Shown: in pieces, positions 10,171 to 21,959 of the stretch
How the letters are laid out: every line of letters begins with the position of its first letter
How positions within the stretch are numbered: position 1 is the first letter of the stretch
From: Diabrotica undecimpunctata
Taxonomy: Eukaryota; Arthropoda; Insecta; Coleoptera; Chrysomelidae
Direction: 5' to 3'
Assembly: GCF_040954645.1 (NCBI RefSeq)
Contig: NC_092803.1
Location: 121,353,961-121,417,960 of the forward strand
DNA: 64,000 bases
Notes under the pieces: model-generated
Told to the model about the DNA's origin: nothing
The model's input: only the letters and a program-made list of their open reading frames with translations
Databases searched by the model: none
Made by a program: the position numbers and the translations under genes

Positions 10171-11216
10171 AACGCATATATCTTTTATTTGATTTGTACT
10201 AACTGGTACAAAGTAAACAAATCAAATGGATTAGAATAATCAAGAAGCGTTTTAAGATTTTATTTAACATTGAAACGCTTAAAGAATATAAAGTATATGT
10301 AAAGAGACATGAAATCATAAAAATTTTGTTGTGTTATTTACATATTAAAGCTAATCCTGCCTAGAATCGTACAAAAATTTAAAAATTGTACTTATGGCTC
10401 GTTGGTGAATGTACTGTTGGCTTCGTGCAGTTGGATGGCTTGTTAAACGTAGTTGTTGGCTTCAAATGTAGCTGAATACAGATGCTTGTATGTATCTATC
10501 TTCAGGTAGCCATTTAGTCCTGAATAGTACCTGCAGCTTTTATTTCACGGAAAGTCCTTGTGTGGTACCGCGAGGCTCAAGAAATTCCACCCATATAGTT
10601 AGGATACGTCCCACCAAAAGGTGTACAAGAAAAAATTAATAAGGCCAAAAACCTAAAGTGAGAAACCTTGTGTTAACAACTGCATATGTTTTAAAGATTT
10701 CTTTTTCATAGAAAAAACAATTTTTTGAAAGAAAGTAGCTGATGGCAAGGATAAGATGTAAAAAAATAATCAACTACAAATATGAAATAAATTTTGGACA
10801 GAAACATATCTTTTATAGATAAAATATGTACATAAAAACAGGTTCCCTACTTCTGCACTGAACTAAGACTGACGTGACAAAAGTCAAGAGTTACCAACTG
10901 ACAAAGCTTGGAACAGGCATAGACATCGTAGATATTTTATATATGTCTATGGCATAGAATATAATGGAGTAGGTATGAGGTCTAAATACGGAGAATATAA
11001 TCAAAATAAGTGAAAGATTAAAATAAAAATTTAGATTATGTTACAATTAATGTAACATGCTAAATTTGTCGTCAAATTTAATTTCATTTCTTTTTCATTT
11101 CACCCCATTTTTATTGTAGCAGTAGACACTTCCATTCTGGGTTGATATTAATTCTCGAATTTTTATTTCCGAATTAAGCTCACGTTTGAACTAACAAGGC
11201 GTTGTAAGTATTACAT
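10171..11216. other. No gene recognised
   Basis: AT-rich. The 10430-10620 part is less AT-rich than its flanks and has the texture of an old repeat, but I could not assign it. Confidence 0.45.
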
Positions 11217-11275
11217 ATTAAAGGAAATAATACTACACTTGGTTTAGGGAGAAACATCACATATTTATTATTACA
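11217..11275. repeat. Direct repeat unit A1 (about 55 bp)
   Basis: The block beginning TTAAAGGAAATAATACTA and ending CATATTTATTATTAC recurs almost exactly at 12165-12221 in the same orientation, about 950 bp away. Both are probably pieces of one element's end, such as an LTR or non-coding flank. Confidence 0.75.
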
Positions 11276-11539
11276 GATTTTTGTTTAAGTTCTTTTGTTC
11301 CGATAATGAGTTTAGGGTTTTTTATTTTAGAAATAAGGCAGTTATGTCCAAGGGCAAATGCATATATAGTTTTGTGTATGCCTTCTAAGTTGCCGCAATA
11401 TAAATTTTACCTGCTACCGGTAAATTTTAAAATTTGGAGATTGGATGTTGAGATTCCTCTCTAAAGATATTTTTTTCGTTACTATGTTTCTTATATCCAG
11501 AATGTTTCTTAATATTTGAATTTCAAGCGAAGAGTATCA

Positions 11540-11790
11540 TGATTATCTACAAACTCTTGGATCCAAATTCATAGTAGCAGGATACTTCCAAACACATCAC
11601 ATGAATATCACTCAACAAAATAACTTAAAATTCTTATCCACATACTGGCCTACGGACACCAACAAAATCGCCAGATTTGGTAGATTTTGCTCTAACAAAA
11701 GGAATAGCTGACATCCACAGTACAATAGAGTCAAACTTCGATTTAGCATCAGACCACAGCACAATAATAATAACTTAAAGCACACACATA
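11540..11790 (+). pseudogene. Jockey-type LINE endonuclease fragment
   Basis: Frame-shifted translation shows LSTYWPTDTNKIA, then FALTKGIADIHSTIES and NFDLASDHSTIII. This is the C-terminal part of an apurinic-type (EEP) endonuclease of Jockey LINEs, with the SDH catalytic motif retained. At least one frameshift separates the two halves. A minus-strand ORF over the same bases is its shadow. Confidence 0.7.
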
Positions 11791-12164
11791 ATATGGAGAA
11801 CACCACCATCCTGTAGCGATTATATTTGCCTACCACAGTGGGTATCATCACTTATAGGTTGTTGAAAACTGGGAACAGAAATGACTGGGCTGGAGATAGG
11901 GTAAACAAACAAACCGGAACGTTTGCAAACGGCTACTCTTGGTATGGTTGGAGAGCTGGGTCGTAAGTAAGTGAATAGACTGGAAAGGGGCAACTACAAA
12001 AGAAGAAAATCAAAAAGTACTTACATGGATTTCCTGGACAACACAACACAAGAAGGTTCCCAAACAATTTAAATTGGACCCCGTTTACAAGAATCTTCCT
12101 GCTGGATGGAAAGAATCAGGCTTTTCTTTCCTAAAAAAATATTAAAAGGGTTAGAATCTTTTTA

Positions 12165-12221
12165 AAGGAAATAATACTATACTTGGTTTAGGGAGAAACA
12201 TCACATATTTATTATTACTTC
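12165..12221. repeat. Direct repeat unit A2 (about 55 bp)
   Basis: Partner of the unit at 11217-11275, with one clear mismatch in the first 50 bases. A shorter inverted match (TTTTAAAGGAAATA) lies near 12695. Confidence 0.75.
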
Positions 12222-13380
12222 ACCATAAACAGTTAATACAAATAAAATTAACAAAATGCAAAAACAACTTACAATGGTGCTATCGGTTTACTACAAACTC
12301 TAGACGTTGGGCACACTATAAGAATTTAAATTATTATTAAATTGAAAATATCTAGATTTTTCAATGGAGCTTACATTGAGGTCAACTTTCAAATACAAAC
12401 AAAACAATTCAAAATTTATGGTTATGTACCAAATTTCCGAAGAATATAATGCTAACTGTCGTATGTCGAAATTAAATATTAAAACATTTAACTTTTTGAA
12501 ATAAATAAATAAATTAAATTGTAAAATTATTTGCATTTAAAAAAGGATAATATGACAATTAGCCAATCCCTAAAACATAATTTTATTTGTTACAATTTTC
12601 CAACTTGCCATGAAAGCAATTATTAATGAAAAATGTTTATTTTTACTTGAAAAATTTTAACAAAAAAGTACCTGATATTACTGGCTGATGTATTTCCTTT
12701 AAAAGTTTTTGGGGTTGGAACTGGAATCAAAAAACTGCAAACAGACCAGGGAAAACAAATAGACCATTCTTTGGAAGTTGGGCACTGGATTAGGGCTTCG
12801 GATTATTTTGGATGACAAAGAAACTGTGATCTTCTAAGCTCGGCTTCTCAAGTTCTTGCTTGAAACCATGTGGACCTTTCAAATTGTTGTGACGTTGTTT
12901 TTCAGATCTCTCAAATAGGACACAATTCAACAAATCGGTGATCAAATCAATAAAACTGCCACATTTGCATTTGATTAAAATTCACCTTTCCACAATAAAA
13001 ATTTACCGGCTTTTTGAAGATTACACGCCGAGCTCTTTACCCGTCAAAATTTCAAATCCAACTTAATTTGACCTCGACCTGACGCTCTGTCGTACCGGCT
13101 CTTGGCCTTCCTCACCTCTCGACCAGTTTTCGCAGCGGGCCAATCAGAATTTTTTTCAGTGACGCGTTTCACGGGAAATTGGACCTTAACATTGCTTGGC
13201 TTTGAAAATTGTAGAATTAAAACGTAAAATATGACCATTATTTCACTACGCAAGGAATTTATACATAACAGCCAGGGGCGTACCAAATAAATCTTATACA
13301 TTAAATATTCGATAGTTCTAAAGAACTTATACATGCTACAACCCAAACTCACAACTAAAGAAACAAACTAAGATGTAGAG
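12222..13380. other. No gene recognised
   Basis: Mostly AT-rich. The 12990-13190 part is less AT-rich, with several CG dinucleotides. ORFs at 12300-12536 and 13044-13352 (both minus) have no family signature. It could be an LTR or leader of an unrecognised element. Confidence 0.4.
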
Positions 13381-13384
13381 AAAG

Positions 13385-14140
13385 CAGTAAACTATTTAAC
13401 AACAGTTTTACAAACAACAGGATGGGAAGCAATACCAAAGCGCCAAAGACCATAAATGTGCAAGAAAACCATAATATCCCCTCCATTTAAGAGAATTTGT
13501 AGCAGAAAAAAGAAAAGCTCGATGCATTTGGCAACAAATGGGAAATTCAATTAATAAAACGTACCTTAACAGGATAAGTCATAGACTAAATAGAGCATTA
13601 CATGAAACAAACAATATCTCTTTCCAGTTTTATGTTGCCTTATGTTGCCTTATGTTGCTATCACATGAAGACCACTCTATATGGAAACCTACAAAAAAAT
13701 TTAAACGACCGAAAATAACAAATTCACCTTTAATTAAAACAGATATGACCTGGGCCCGCACAAACGCAGAAAAAACAACAGTATTCGCAGAGCATCTTGA
13801 TAATATGATATAAGAATGTACCTCGAAACTCCATGTCAACTATCTCTTCCACTGACAACATTTACTCGGACAGAGATTCGACAAGAAATAAAAATGCTTA
13901 TTCCTAAGAAAGCTCCTGGCTATGATTTGATAACAGGAGAATTACTTCAGAAGCTACCGAGAAAAGCAGTGGTGTTATTAATAATAATATATAACAGCAT
14001 ACTACGTCTTCACTACTTTACAATACAATGGAAATTTGCTCAAGTTACTATGCTTCTGAGACCTGGTAAGCGCCCATCACAAGCAAATTCATATCGAGCT
14101 GTAAGCCTGCTCCCAATAATGTGGAAAGTTTTAGAAAGTC
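13385..14140 (+). pseudogene. Jockey LINE RT, N-terminal half
   Basis: Pieces in shifting frames read LTTVLQTTGWEAIPK, 'SIWKPTKKFKRPKI', 'MTWARTNAEKTTVFAEHLDN', then the RT block 'MLIPKKAPGYDLITGELLQK', 'QWKFAQVTMLLRPGK' and 'SYRAVSLLPIMWKVLE'. These are the fingers of a Jockey-clade RT. At 14140 it is cut by an antisense LINE fragment and resumes near 14541. Confidence 0.8.
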
Positions 14141-14540
14141 TACAATTGCTTCCACGCTTTTCTATCTTTTGCAATTCTCATCCACTGCTTTCCAGCTACA
14201 GCTGTTATATCGTCTATCCATCTCTTTTTGGATCTTCCCACGCTTCTTTTTGTTTCTCGAGGTCTCCAGAATGTCACTTTATGAGACCATCTGTTGGTGT
14301 CTTGTCTTGCTACATGTGCTACCCATTGCCATCTTAATGTCGCTATTTTTTCCATGATGTCGGTTACTTTAGTTATTCGACGTATTTCGGTGTTAGAAAT
14401 TTTGTCTCTGAGGCTTATATTTAACATGGCCCTCTCCATGGCCCGTTGAGTTACTCTTAATTATTCTGCCATTTTTTTTGTTATTGCCATAGTTTCCAAT
14501 CCCTAAGTTGCAACTGGTAGTATACAAGTGTCATAGGTTT
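14141..14540 (-). pseudogene. LINE C-terminal fragment nested antisense in the Jockey copy
   Basis: The minus-strand ORF (14140-14439) reads AMLNISLRDKISNTEIRRIT, then WVAHVARQDTNRWSHKVTFW and SVGRSKKRWIDDITAVAG. This is the tail of a very common insect endonuclease-RT LINE (RTE/CR1-type), with 'GLETMAITKKMAE' just upstream. It is truncated at both ends. The Jockey RT continues on either side, so this piece inserted into it. Confidence 0.8.
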
Positions 14541-14890
14541 TTCAATGTCAACTATACTTTATACGAAAATCGTATCTTACTGACCGTTACTTCCAAGTCA
14601 AAATTGTCAAATTACCACATCATACAATCTGGCGTACCTCAAGGTAGTGTTCTAGGCCCATTTTTGTATATGATATTTACAGCAGACGTTCCAATCAGCA
14701 ATGATACCATAACACCGATTGCTATATCCGATACCTTCTTAGCTACTTTTGTCGATGACACGGGAATCTAGGCAGTGGATATCGACCCTAATGTAGCATC
14801 AGAAAAAGTACAAAATCATTTAGACCAATTACAAAACTGGCTTAAGGGATGGAAGATCAATGCCAATGCCAGAAAATCAGTACTCATGTC
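14541..14890 (+). pseudogene. Jockey LINE RT, palm region (continuation)
   Basis: The frame reads 'SNYHIIQSGVPQGSVLGPFL', an RT signature, then TFVDDTGI, a FADD box altered to FVDD, and 'NHLDQLQNWLKGWKIN'. It continues the Jockey copy beginning at 13385. A stop follows VDDTGI. Confidence 0.8.
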
Positions 14891-15147
14891 CACAAGTTTC
14901 TATTAATAATACTCCCATTCCCATAAAACCAGGTTACGGCAACTTTAAATTTTTGACTACGACCTGACAACGAATTTCTGATCCATTCAACAAACTGAAC
15001 ACGAAATAACGTAGAAATCAATTTTCCAAAAAGAATTTGATGCTCAACACGATCAAAAGCTTTGCTAAAATCTGCTATACTTGGATGATTTTTAATGTTT
15101 TCTTTCTCACCGCATTTAAAAATCGGCACAACTAAATTTGGAGGCAA
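14884..15147 (-). pseudogene. LINE RT fragment (Jockey/R1-like), minus strand
   Basis: This 87-codon ORF contains 'IADFSKAFDRVEHQIL' (RT motif A) and 'WIRNSLSGRSQKFKVAV' (the following RT block). It abuts the Jockey piece in the opposite orientation, so it is an independent, truncated insertion. Confidence 0.75.
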
Positions 15148-15640
15148 AATGATAAGTAAATATCAACTTATTGTTTTTTTGCGGTATATTCGTTTCGAAA
15201 GTCGTATTGTACAGTTTTAAACGAAACAACAAAATAAAGTTATTAACCTTTAATGAAAGTGAAAGAATCAACCAAGTTGATCCGTTAATAGTTAATACGG
15301 TTGGAAAAGTTTAATAAATAATAAGTTATAAAATAAATTAATGTTTGTTTCGACATTGAGTATATCACTCGCCTGTGTGGCATCGTAATTGCATTATTGC
15401 AATTCGGTGTATCCTGTACGACAGCTTAAAACCGTACACTTATTTAATCAATGTGAAGACAATGCAGAGGTGGCTTTTATACTTCAAAAATTTGTTAATA
15501 CAATTTTTAACTGTGCATTGTTTCTTTGAGCAGTAATCGTTTTTATGATTGGTAGGTTGCTAACCTTGCCAATCACCCTCCATATTTTAACCGGGCTTGG
15601 GACCGGTTGTGGTAACCGCAGAGCTACTCAATCCACTCCA
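15148..15640. other. Non-coding; possible LINE 5' UTR at 15560-15620 (minus)
   Basis: Mostly AT-rich. The minus strand at 15570-15620 reads CAACCGGTCCCAAGCCCGG, a phrase I associate with 5' regions of insect LINEs. No ORF. Confidence 0.35.
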
Positions 15641-15940
15641 AAATCACCCCAGGAAAGCTCGAAACTGCAGTGAAAGATCAAGTGAATAGAGCAAACAGAG
15701 TCACAGGTTGCCTGAATGAAACAATATGAAAAAATAAAAATTACGGGAAAGAAATGAAAGGCAGAATTTACAAAACAGTCATCAGAACAATAATGGCACA
15801 AACGCGACCTGGCACAGAGAGGACAAAAAGGATGTTAGAAAGAGCAGAGATGAAAAATTGATGGTAAGCCACTATGGGACAGAGCTAGAAGTACAGATAT
15901 ACGACGTATGTGCAAGGTGGAGGTTGGACCAGCTACCAAT
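15641..15940 (+). pseudogene. LINE ORF2 C-terminal fragment
   Basis: Translation gives KLETAVKDQVNRANRVTGCL, 'GRIYKTVIRTIMAQTRPGTE', then RTKRMLERAEMK. It belongs to the same family as the better copy at 16661-17935. Frames are broken. Confidence 0.75.
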
Positions 15941-16660
15941 ATGTCGCAAAATTGCGGATTATTAATAGTGTAGTAAATAGTAAAATTAAAAATATAATAA
16001 TTAAAATAAGATTTCCAGTAAAAATATTTTTATTTTAATATTTACATAAATAAATAGCAGTATCGGAATTGGCAACAAATCACTCTTTTTGAATGATAAT
16101 AAAAAACATAAATGTTCAAACAAAATGTTCTTAAAATACACAACTGTACATATTAATTGTTTTTAAAACTAAATAAATGCGATTTATAGAGCAAAAAAGT
16201 TTAGTTGTATATCCGGCAACCCTGTAATTTTTCGTACCGGTATTTACGAAATATTGGCACAAAAACTGTCGACTTCTTCTGTATAAATAGTAATAGCAGG
16301 TACTTACATATTTTATGCACTGACACTGAATTTAACTTAGGTAACTATTTAATAAAAATAAAGTTAATTTAAATCTGCTTCTATTTGAGAAGCGTGAAAA
16401 GGATTTACTTGTTTCTAGTTAAGAAACCAAAGAGGAAGTTTCAACCAACGTGTTTCTATTTGAGAAGACTAAGACAAAGTAAGTTAAGGGTGTACGATAC
16501 GGCAGTAAGTAGGCATTTCATGCTGATCGTATAGTCTTTATTTTAGTGAGATGGGAAATTGAAATAATTTAATTATTATTGTTTATTTATTAATCAAACT
16601 ATTGTAGAAAGAACAATTAATTTTCTACACCAGAGGTGACCTCAAATTAAGAAATAAATT
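15941..16660. other. No gene recognised
   Basis: AT-rich. The motif TTCTATTTGAGAAG occurs twice (about 16380 and 16454) about 74 bp apart. Nothing codes. Confidence 0.4.
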
Positions 16661-17935
16661 TTCAGGAGGAAAAGGTAAAGGAAGTATTAAGTAAATCAAA
16701 AAATAGGAAATCACCAGGAGAGGTCAGAATACCGAACGAAATTTTAAAGTACGGAGGACCAGATCTGACCAAAAACTATTAAAAATAATCCAAAAAATAT
16801 TAGAACAAAACACATGGAGGTCAAGCATCCTAATACCTCTCTTCAAAAAGGGAAACAAATCAGACCCGGAAAATTACAGAGGAATTAATTTATTAAACAC
16901 AATACTAAAATTAACAAGAAAAGTAATAATAAATAAACTGAATGAAATTATAACACTAGCAGAAGAACAACAAGGTCGAGAAGATCATGTACCGACGCTA
17001 TATTTATAATAAGGCAAGTGCAAGAGAAATCATTAGGATACAGCAAACCGGTATATCTATGTTTCGTGGACCTTAAGAAGGCATTTGACTGGGTCAAATT
17101 AAAGGATGTTATCCACTTATTATACGAAAGAGAGATACCTCGAGCAATAATCAAAACGATCGAAAATATCTGCCAGAACAACACAATAAAAGTAAAAGTA
17201 GAAGAAGAACTAATTAACCAAATTGATGCTGGCAAAGAGATAAGACATGGAGATTCCCTGAGTCCTATATTTTTAACCTTATTGTGGATGAAATAATAAA
17301 AAAAGTAAGAATTAAAAAAGGATACCAAATAGGAGAAAAACAACTTAAAATAATATGCTATGCAGAAGACGCAATACTACTCTCTCAAAGTGAGGATGAT
17401 TTACAACGTATGGTGCACCAATTTAATACAATGGCCAGAAAATTTGACAAAGTAATTTCCCCAAAAAAGACAAAATGCTTGCTTATAACAGCAAATGTAC
17501 TGAGATGTAAATTAGAGCTGGAAGGTCAGATAATAGAACAAGTAATGGAGTTTAAATATCTACGCACTACATTATCTAGCTGCGGAAAGCTCGAAACAGA
17601 AGTGGAAGATCAAGTACAAAGAGCAAACAGAGCCGCAGGTTGTCCGAATGAAATAGTATGGAGAAATAAAAATATTGTGAAAGAAATGAAAGACAAGACA
17701 AAAAGACTATAAAAAACAACAGAGATAAAACCATTAGAAAAATTTAAGGTACAACAATATGGAACAGAGCTAGAAGTACAAATATATGACGTAAATGCAA
17801 GGTGGAGAACATCAAGCACTGGGTAAGATATTGAAGAGTAGAATGGCACGATCATATAAGCCGAATGACAACAACCAGAGTGGTAAAGACGGCAAAAGAT
17901 GGCAAAAAGAAGCAGACTTTGATTAACATGAAGAA
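16661..17935 (+). pseudogene. LINE reverse transcriptase (RTE/CR1-type), decayed
   Basis: Starting with KEVLSKSKNRKSPGE and PNEILKYGGPDLTK, the translation proceeds through 'PLFKKGNKSDPENYRGINLL', 'VYLCFVDLKKAFDWVKLKDV' (motif A; ORF 17018-17296), 'RHGDSLSPIFLTL', 'IICYAEDAILLSQSEDDLQR' (the catalytic ADD box changed to AED), 'KLETEVEDQVQRANRAAGC' (ORF 17284-17712) and EWHDHISRMTTTRVV near 17870. It covers most of the RT and tail but lacks the endonuclease. Several frameshifts and stops break it. The AED substitution alone would inactivate the RT. Confidence 0.85.
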
Positions 17936-18467
17936 TTTAAAATGTGTAAAAATTAAACATAATACAATTTTAAACTCTAAATATCATTTTAATGAATTAA
18001 TTCATTTATTTTTAACATTTGAGACTGATTTTGTCCACTTTGTATATGTTGAAAAATATGTTATACAATACATAATATTAATTTTACAGTTCACTGAACT
18101 TGTAATTTTTACAGACCGATCCTGTATGCGACATTTTAAAAATAACAATTCCTGACTTTAACATTGCAAAATAGTTAATGGACGATTGCGATTGAGATTT
18201 AGATTGGCGTAATTAATCTTAAGATGATTTATTTCAAAATACACTTCTGTGTATTACAATTACATGACGATACATCAAATACGAAATACGAGACTATATT
18301 TATTAATTTTCACCAATTTTTCGGATGGTACATGAAAAATTTATCTTACAGCGCATTAATAAGTAGGTGCAATGTGGGAATTTGTATGGGTAATTTTTAT
18401 ACATATTACATCCATAAAATACACTTCAGAAAAGGATAGAAATTTATTTTACAAATGAAAGAAGATA
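17936..18467. other. No gene recognised
   Basis: AT-rich non-coding DNA between two LINE fragments. Small ORFs without features. Confidence 0.45.
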
Positions 18468-19860
18468 TTGGTAATTTGTAATATTAATGGAGATCTTTAC
18501 AAGCAAATATGGAGAGATTGCTACAGAGAGCTCTTGACGGAGAAAACACCAGGAGAAGAAATGAATAACGAGGAGAAAACGATGCACGAAGAAGAAGCAG
18601 ACGAAGTAGATAAAGTAGACATCGAAATTTCAAAAGAACCAACATTAGAGGAATATGATGAAGTAATAGAGGGAAGCAAAAAAGCTCCTGGTAAAGATGG
18701 AATTAATATGGAACTAATAAAATACGGAGGAAGGAAACTAAGAGATACTGGCACTATTAAAAAATATATGAAAAGAAGAGAAAATGCCAGGGGACTGGGA
18801 GGTAGGGTAGATCATAATACATTAAAAGGGAGACCAACAAATTTGTGAAAATTATAGAGGAATAACGTTACTAAATACAGTATATAAAATATTGACATCA
18901 ATAATAAAAAGGAGGTTATCACAGATCATAAAAAAGACAGTGGGACAGTACCAATGTGGATTCACAGAAGGAAGATCTACAATAGATGCAATACACACAA
19001 TAAAACAAATAATGGAAAAAGCCAACGAATATAAATTAAAATTGGAAATGTTATTCATAGATTTCAAACAGGCTTTTGATTCAATTAAAAGGAAAAGATT
19101 AATGATAGCACTTAAAAAATTAAAAATTCCACATAAACTCAGAAAATTAAGAGAAATGCTAATGAGAACTACAAATATCAGCATAAAGACACAAAGAGGA
19201 AAGACAGAGGAATTCAGTATAAATAAAGAGATGAAACAAGGAGATGCCTTATCAACAACGCTATTTAATCTAGCATTAGAATATGTACTACGGAATATAA
19301 ATAAAGAAAACCTAAGAACAAGAGGTGGTCAAATAATGGCATATGCAGACGATATTGCTATTAGTGCAAAGAACAGGAAAATAATGAAAGAAATGCTAGA
19401 AGAAATACAAGACGAACATTTATAACACTTTAATTCGGCCAATATTATTGTATGCAGGAGAAACAATGACGATGGTCAAAAAAGATGAAGAAGACTTAAG
19501 AATAGCGAAAAAAAAAAGATTATGAGAACCATAATGGGACCAATCAGCACCAATTCAAAATGAATATAGAAGCAGAACAAATGCAGAGATTAGGGAAGAA
19601 CTTAAGGAAGACATCATGACTAAAATAAAACAATGCAGAGTTAGATAATTAGGTCACATTTGGCAAGCAGGAGATGAAGCAGTGACATACGCAATGATAG
19701 AATGGAATACAGAAGGAAGAAAGAGAAGGGGAAGACCAAGTGGCTGCAAGAATATGAAGAAGACCTCCAAAGGGCAGGAGTCAGATAATTTAGAGAAAAA
19801 ACTAGAGACAGGAAAAAATGGAGAAATATCGTCAAGAAGATAACATAAACAAGAGGGACT
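18468..19860 (+). pseudogene. RTE-like LINE reverse transcriptase
   Basis: The ORF at 18468-18848 has the region before the RT ('DEVIEGSKKAPGKDGINMEL'). The ORF at 18892-19425 carries the palm: 'QCGFTEGRSTIDAIHTIKQI', LFIDFKQAFDSI (motif A), 'MKQGDALSTTLFNLALEYVL' and MAYADDIAIS (the catalytic YADD is intact). A degraded tail runs to about 19860, with 'GHIWQAGDEAVTY' and GRKRRGRP-like basic segments. Internal deletions and frameshifts are present. The copy ends just before the TA palindrome, which may be its 3' tail or target. Confidence 0.85.
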
Positions 19861-19916
19861 GATCCATCCAAGAAATAGGATCTAGAAAGCATTCGCGCTT
19901 AACCCCACGCTGGGGT

Positions 19917-20042
<126 letters not shown>

Positions 20043-20412
20043 ATTTTATTAATTTCCCTGGACATGTTACAAATGGCCTAGTTAATGTAAATTGCTATTT
20101 TAACTTATTTATAAATTCAATTATTTTTGTATTAAAAAAATGTTTTCAAAATTATAAAAAAAATTTCAGAGAAGCATTTATTAGATTAAGACATTTTTAT
20201 ATTAATTATTATGTATTAGCAGCAATTTTTATTTACTAAACTAATTTTTATTTGGTAAGTTAACAAAAATTGTTTTTTCTTTCTAGTTCAACCTTGTAAG
20301 ATATTTTGTCTTTTATAGCTCTTGATAATAATTGTAAACACAATTGAAAGCTCGAGATTAAAAAAATAGTTAACCAATAGCCCTTTTATTGACTCCAACT
20401 CATCCAAAACAG

Positions 20413-20413
<1 letters not shown>
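20043..20413. other. No gene recognised
   Basis: AT-rich, with a 68-codon ORF (20033-20239) lacking any family signature. Confidence 0.45.

Positions 20414-20490
<77 letters not shown>
20414..20490. repeat. (TA)n microsatellite
   Basis: Perfect 77-bp TA tract immediately upstream of a LINE fragment. Confidence 0.92.
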
Positions 20491-20492
<2 letters not shown>

Positions 20493-20645
20493 TACTATTT
20501 AAAAAAGGAGATATAAAATAGCCAGAAAACTACAGAGGTATAAACTTATAAAAATTAAACTAAAATTATACGAGAACTAATGAATCAGAGGATAAGTTTA
20601 GCGGATGAACAACAGGGTTTTCCTTCTAGACCAGAGAAATTAGCA
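20491..20645 (+). pseudogene. Short LINE RT fragment
   Basis: The translation includes LLFKKGDIK, PENYRGINL and DEQQGF. These are RT blocks of the family seen at 16661-17935, separated by small deletions. Confidence 0.65.
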
Positions 20646-21700
20646 AATAAAAATTTTTTTCGTGACACTATTTGATCCAAGTATCTAACAACTGGTTTTG
20701 AATAATATGGTGAGAACAATATATAATGAACAAAATATGCAAAAAATTAAACGTAATTTTTTACTTATAAACAATGTAAGACTATTTGATTTTAAATACC
20801 TACTAAAAATGAAGACCAGAAAATTATACGAGTATAACACAATTTTACTTAAAAAGCATGGGAGTTTGTTATTTTTGTTAATTTGTTTCTTAATTGTTGC
20901 AAAATTAGCTTCAAAAGCGATTTTTTGAAAATTATTAATAACTTTTCAAAAAATGCACAAAAAACTTTATTTCGCGTGATAATAGGGACAATATCACATT
21001 TAGGGTATTTAGATATGCAAATTTTAAGAAGTTTTACTTAACAGTTATTGCAAGCTTTAAATTGTTTATTCCAGAAAGGTTTTCTCTATAACGTTATTTG
21101 CGTAAACTATTAGATCTACATAAATTTCAAAAACACTAAATTGAAGAGAAAGGCTTACTTTTTCAAATTGAATATTAAATTAATTAAAAAATTATTATTA
21201 AATATTATAAAATAGGTTTACAAAAGTACTGTGATTTTAGCTTATAAACATTTAAAATACCTCAGACATGAGGAACTTATAGGAAGTTAATTTTTTTATT
21301 CAAAATTTCAGCATTTTTACGCGAATTTAAAAAAAATCAACGACCTACAACACTTTTTTGTATGCAATATGATATATAACAACGAATCCGAGTTAGCATT
21401 TGTTTTTTGATTTCTCGATTTTATTATATAAAAACTAAATTCATAAATTTAAAATATCTTTAACCCAGCAGTAACAACAAAGACATATTTAATTCAAAAT
21501 AACATTCCAAACGACTTCAAAAACATGTTCTCGAAACTCATGAACAAAATATTAATGTATTTTGATAGTATGATAGTAAATTTACTAACACAAGTCATTA
21601 ACCAAAGAAATTCTTAAACATACTTAAAGTTGTCACATGGAACGCTAATGATCTGTAAATCATAAGCAGGAAGTAATTACTTAAACCGGAAAAAATTCAA
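20646..21700. other. No gene recognised
   Basis: About 1 kb of very AT-rich DNA. The ORF at 20698-20928 (76 codons) has a hydrophobic C-terminus but no recognisable domain. Confidence 0.45.
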
Positions 21701-21950
21701 TAAAAACGAGAAAATTAGAATATCTCGGACATATTACACGTGGAGAGAAATACACCTTGCTCCAACTGATTATCCAGGGAAAGATCCAAGGAAAGAGAAG
21801 CATAGGGAGGCGTAGAATGTCATGGCTGCGCAACCTGAGAGAGTGGTACGGATGTACATCAAATGAACTTTTCAGAGCAGCCGTCTCAAAAGTCCGAATA
21901 GCTATGATGATTGCCGATCTCCGCCGCGGAGATGGCACTTGAAGAAGAAA
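21701..21950 (+). pseudogene. LINE C-terminal tail fragment
   Basis: The frame reads KTRKLEYLGHITRGEKYTLL, QLIIQGKIQGKRSIGRRRMS, then FRAAVSKVRIAMMIADLRRG and ends GDGT-stop. This exact style of tail, ending in a GDGT-stop followed by an AAGAAGAAA run, is typical of an abundant insect LINE. Only the last 80 or so codons are present. Confidence 0.8.
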
Positions 21951-21959
21951 AAGAATAAA

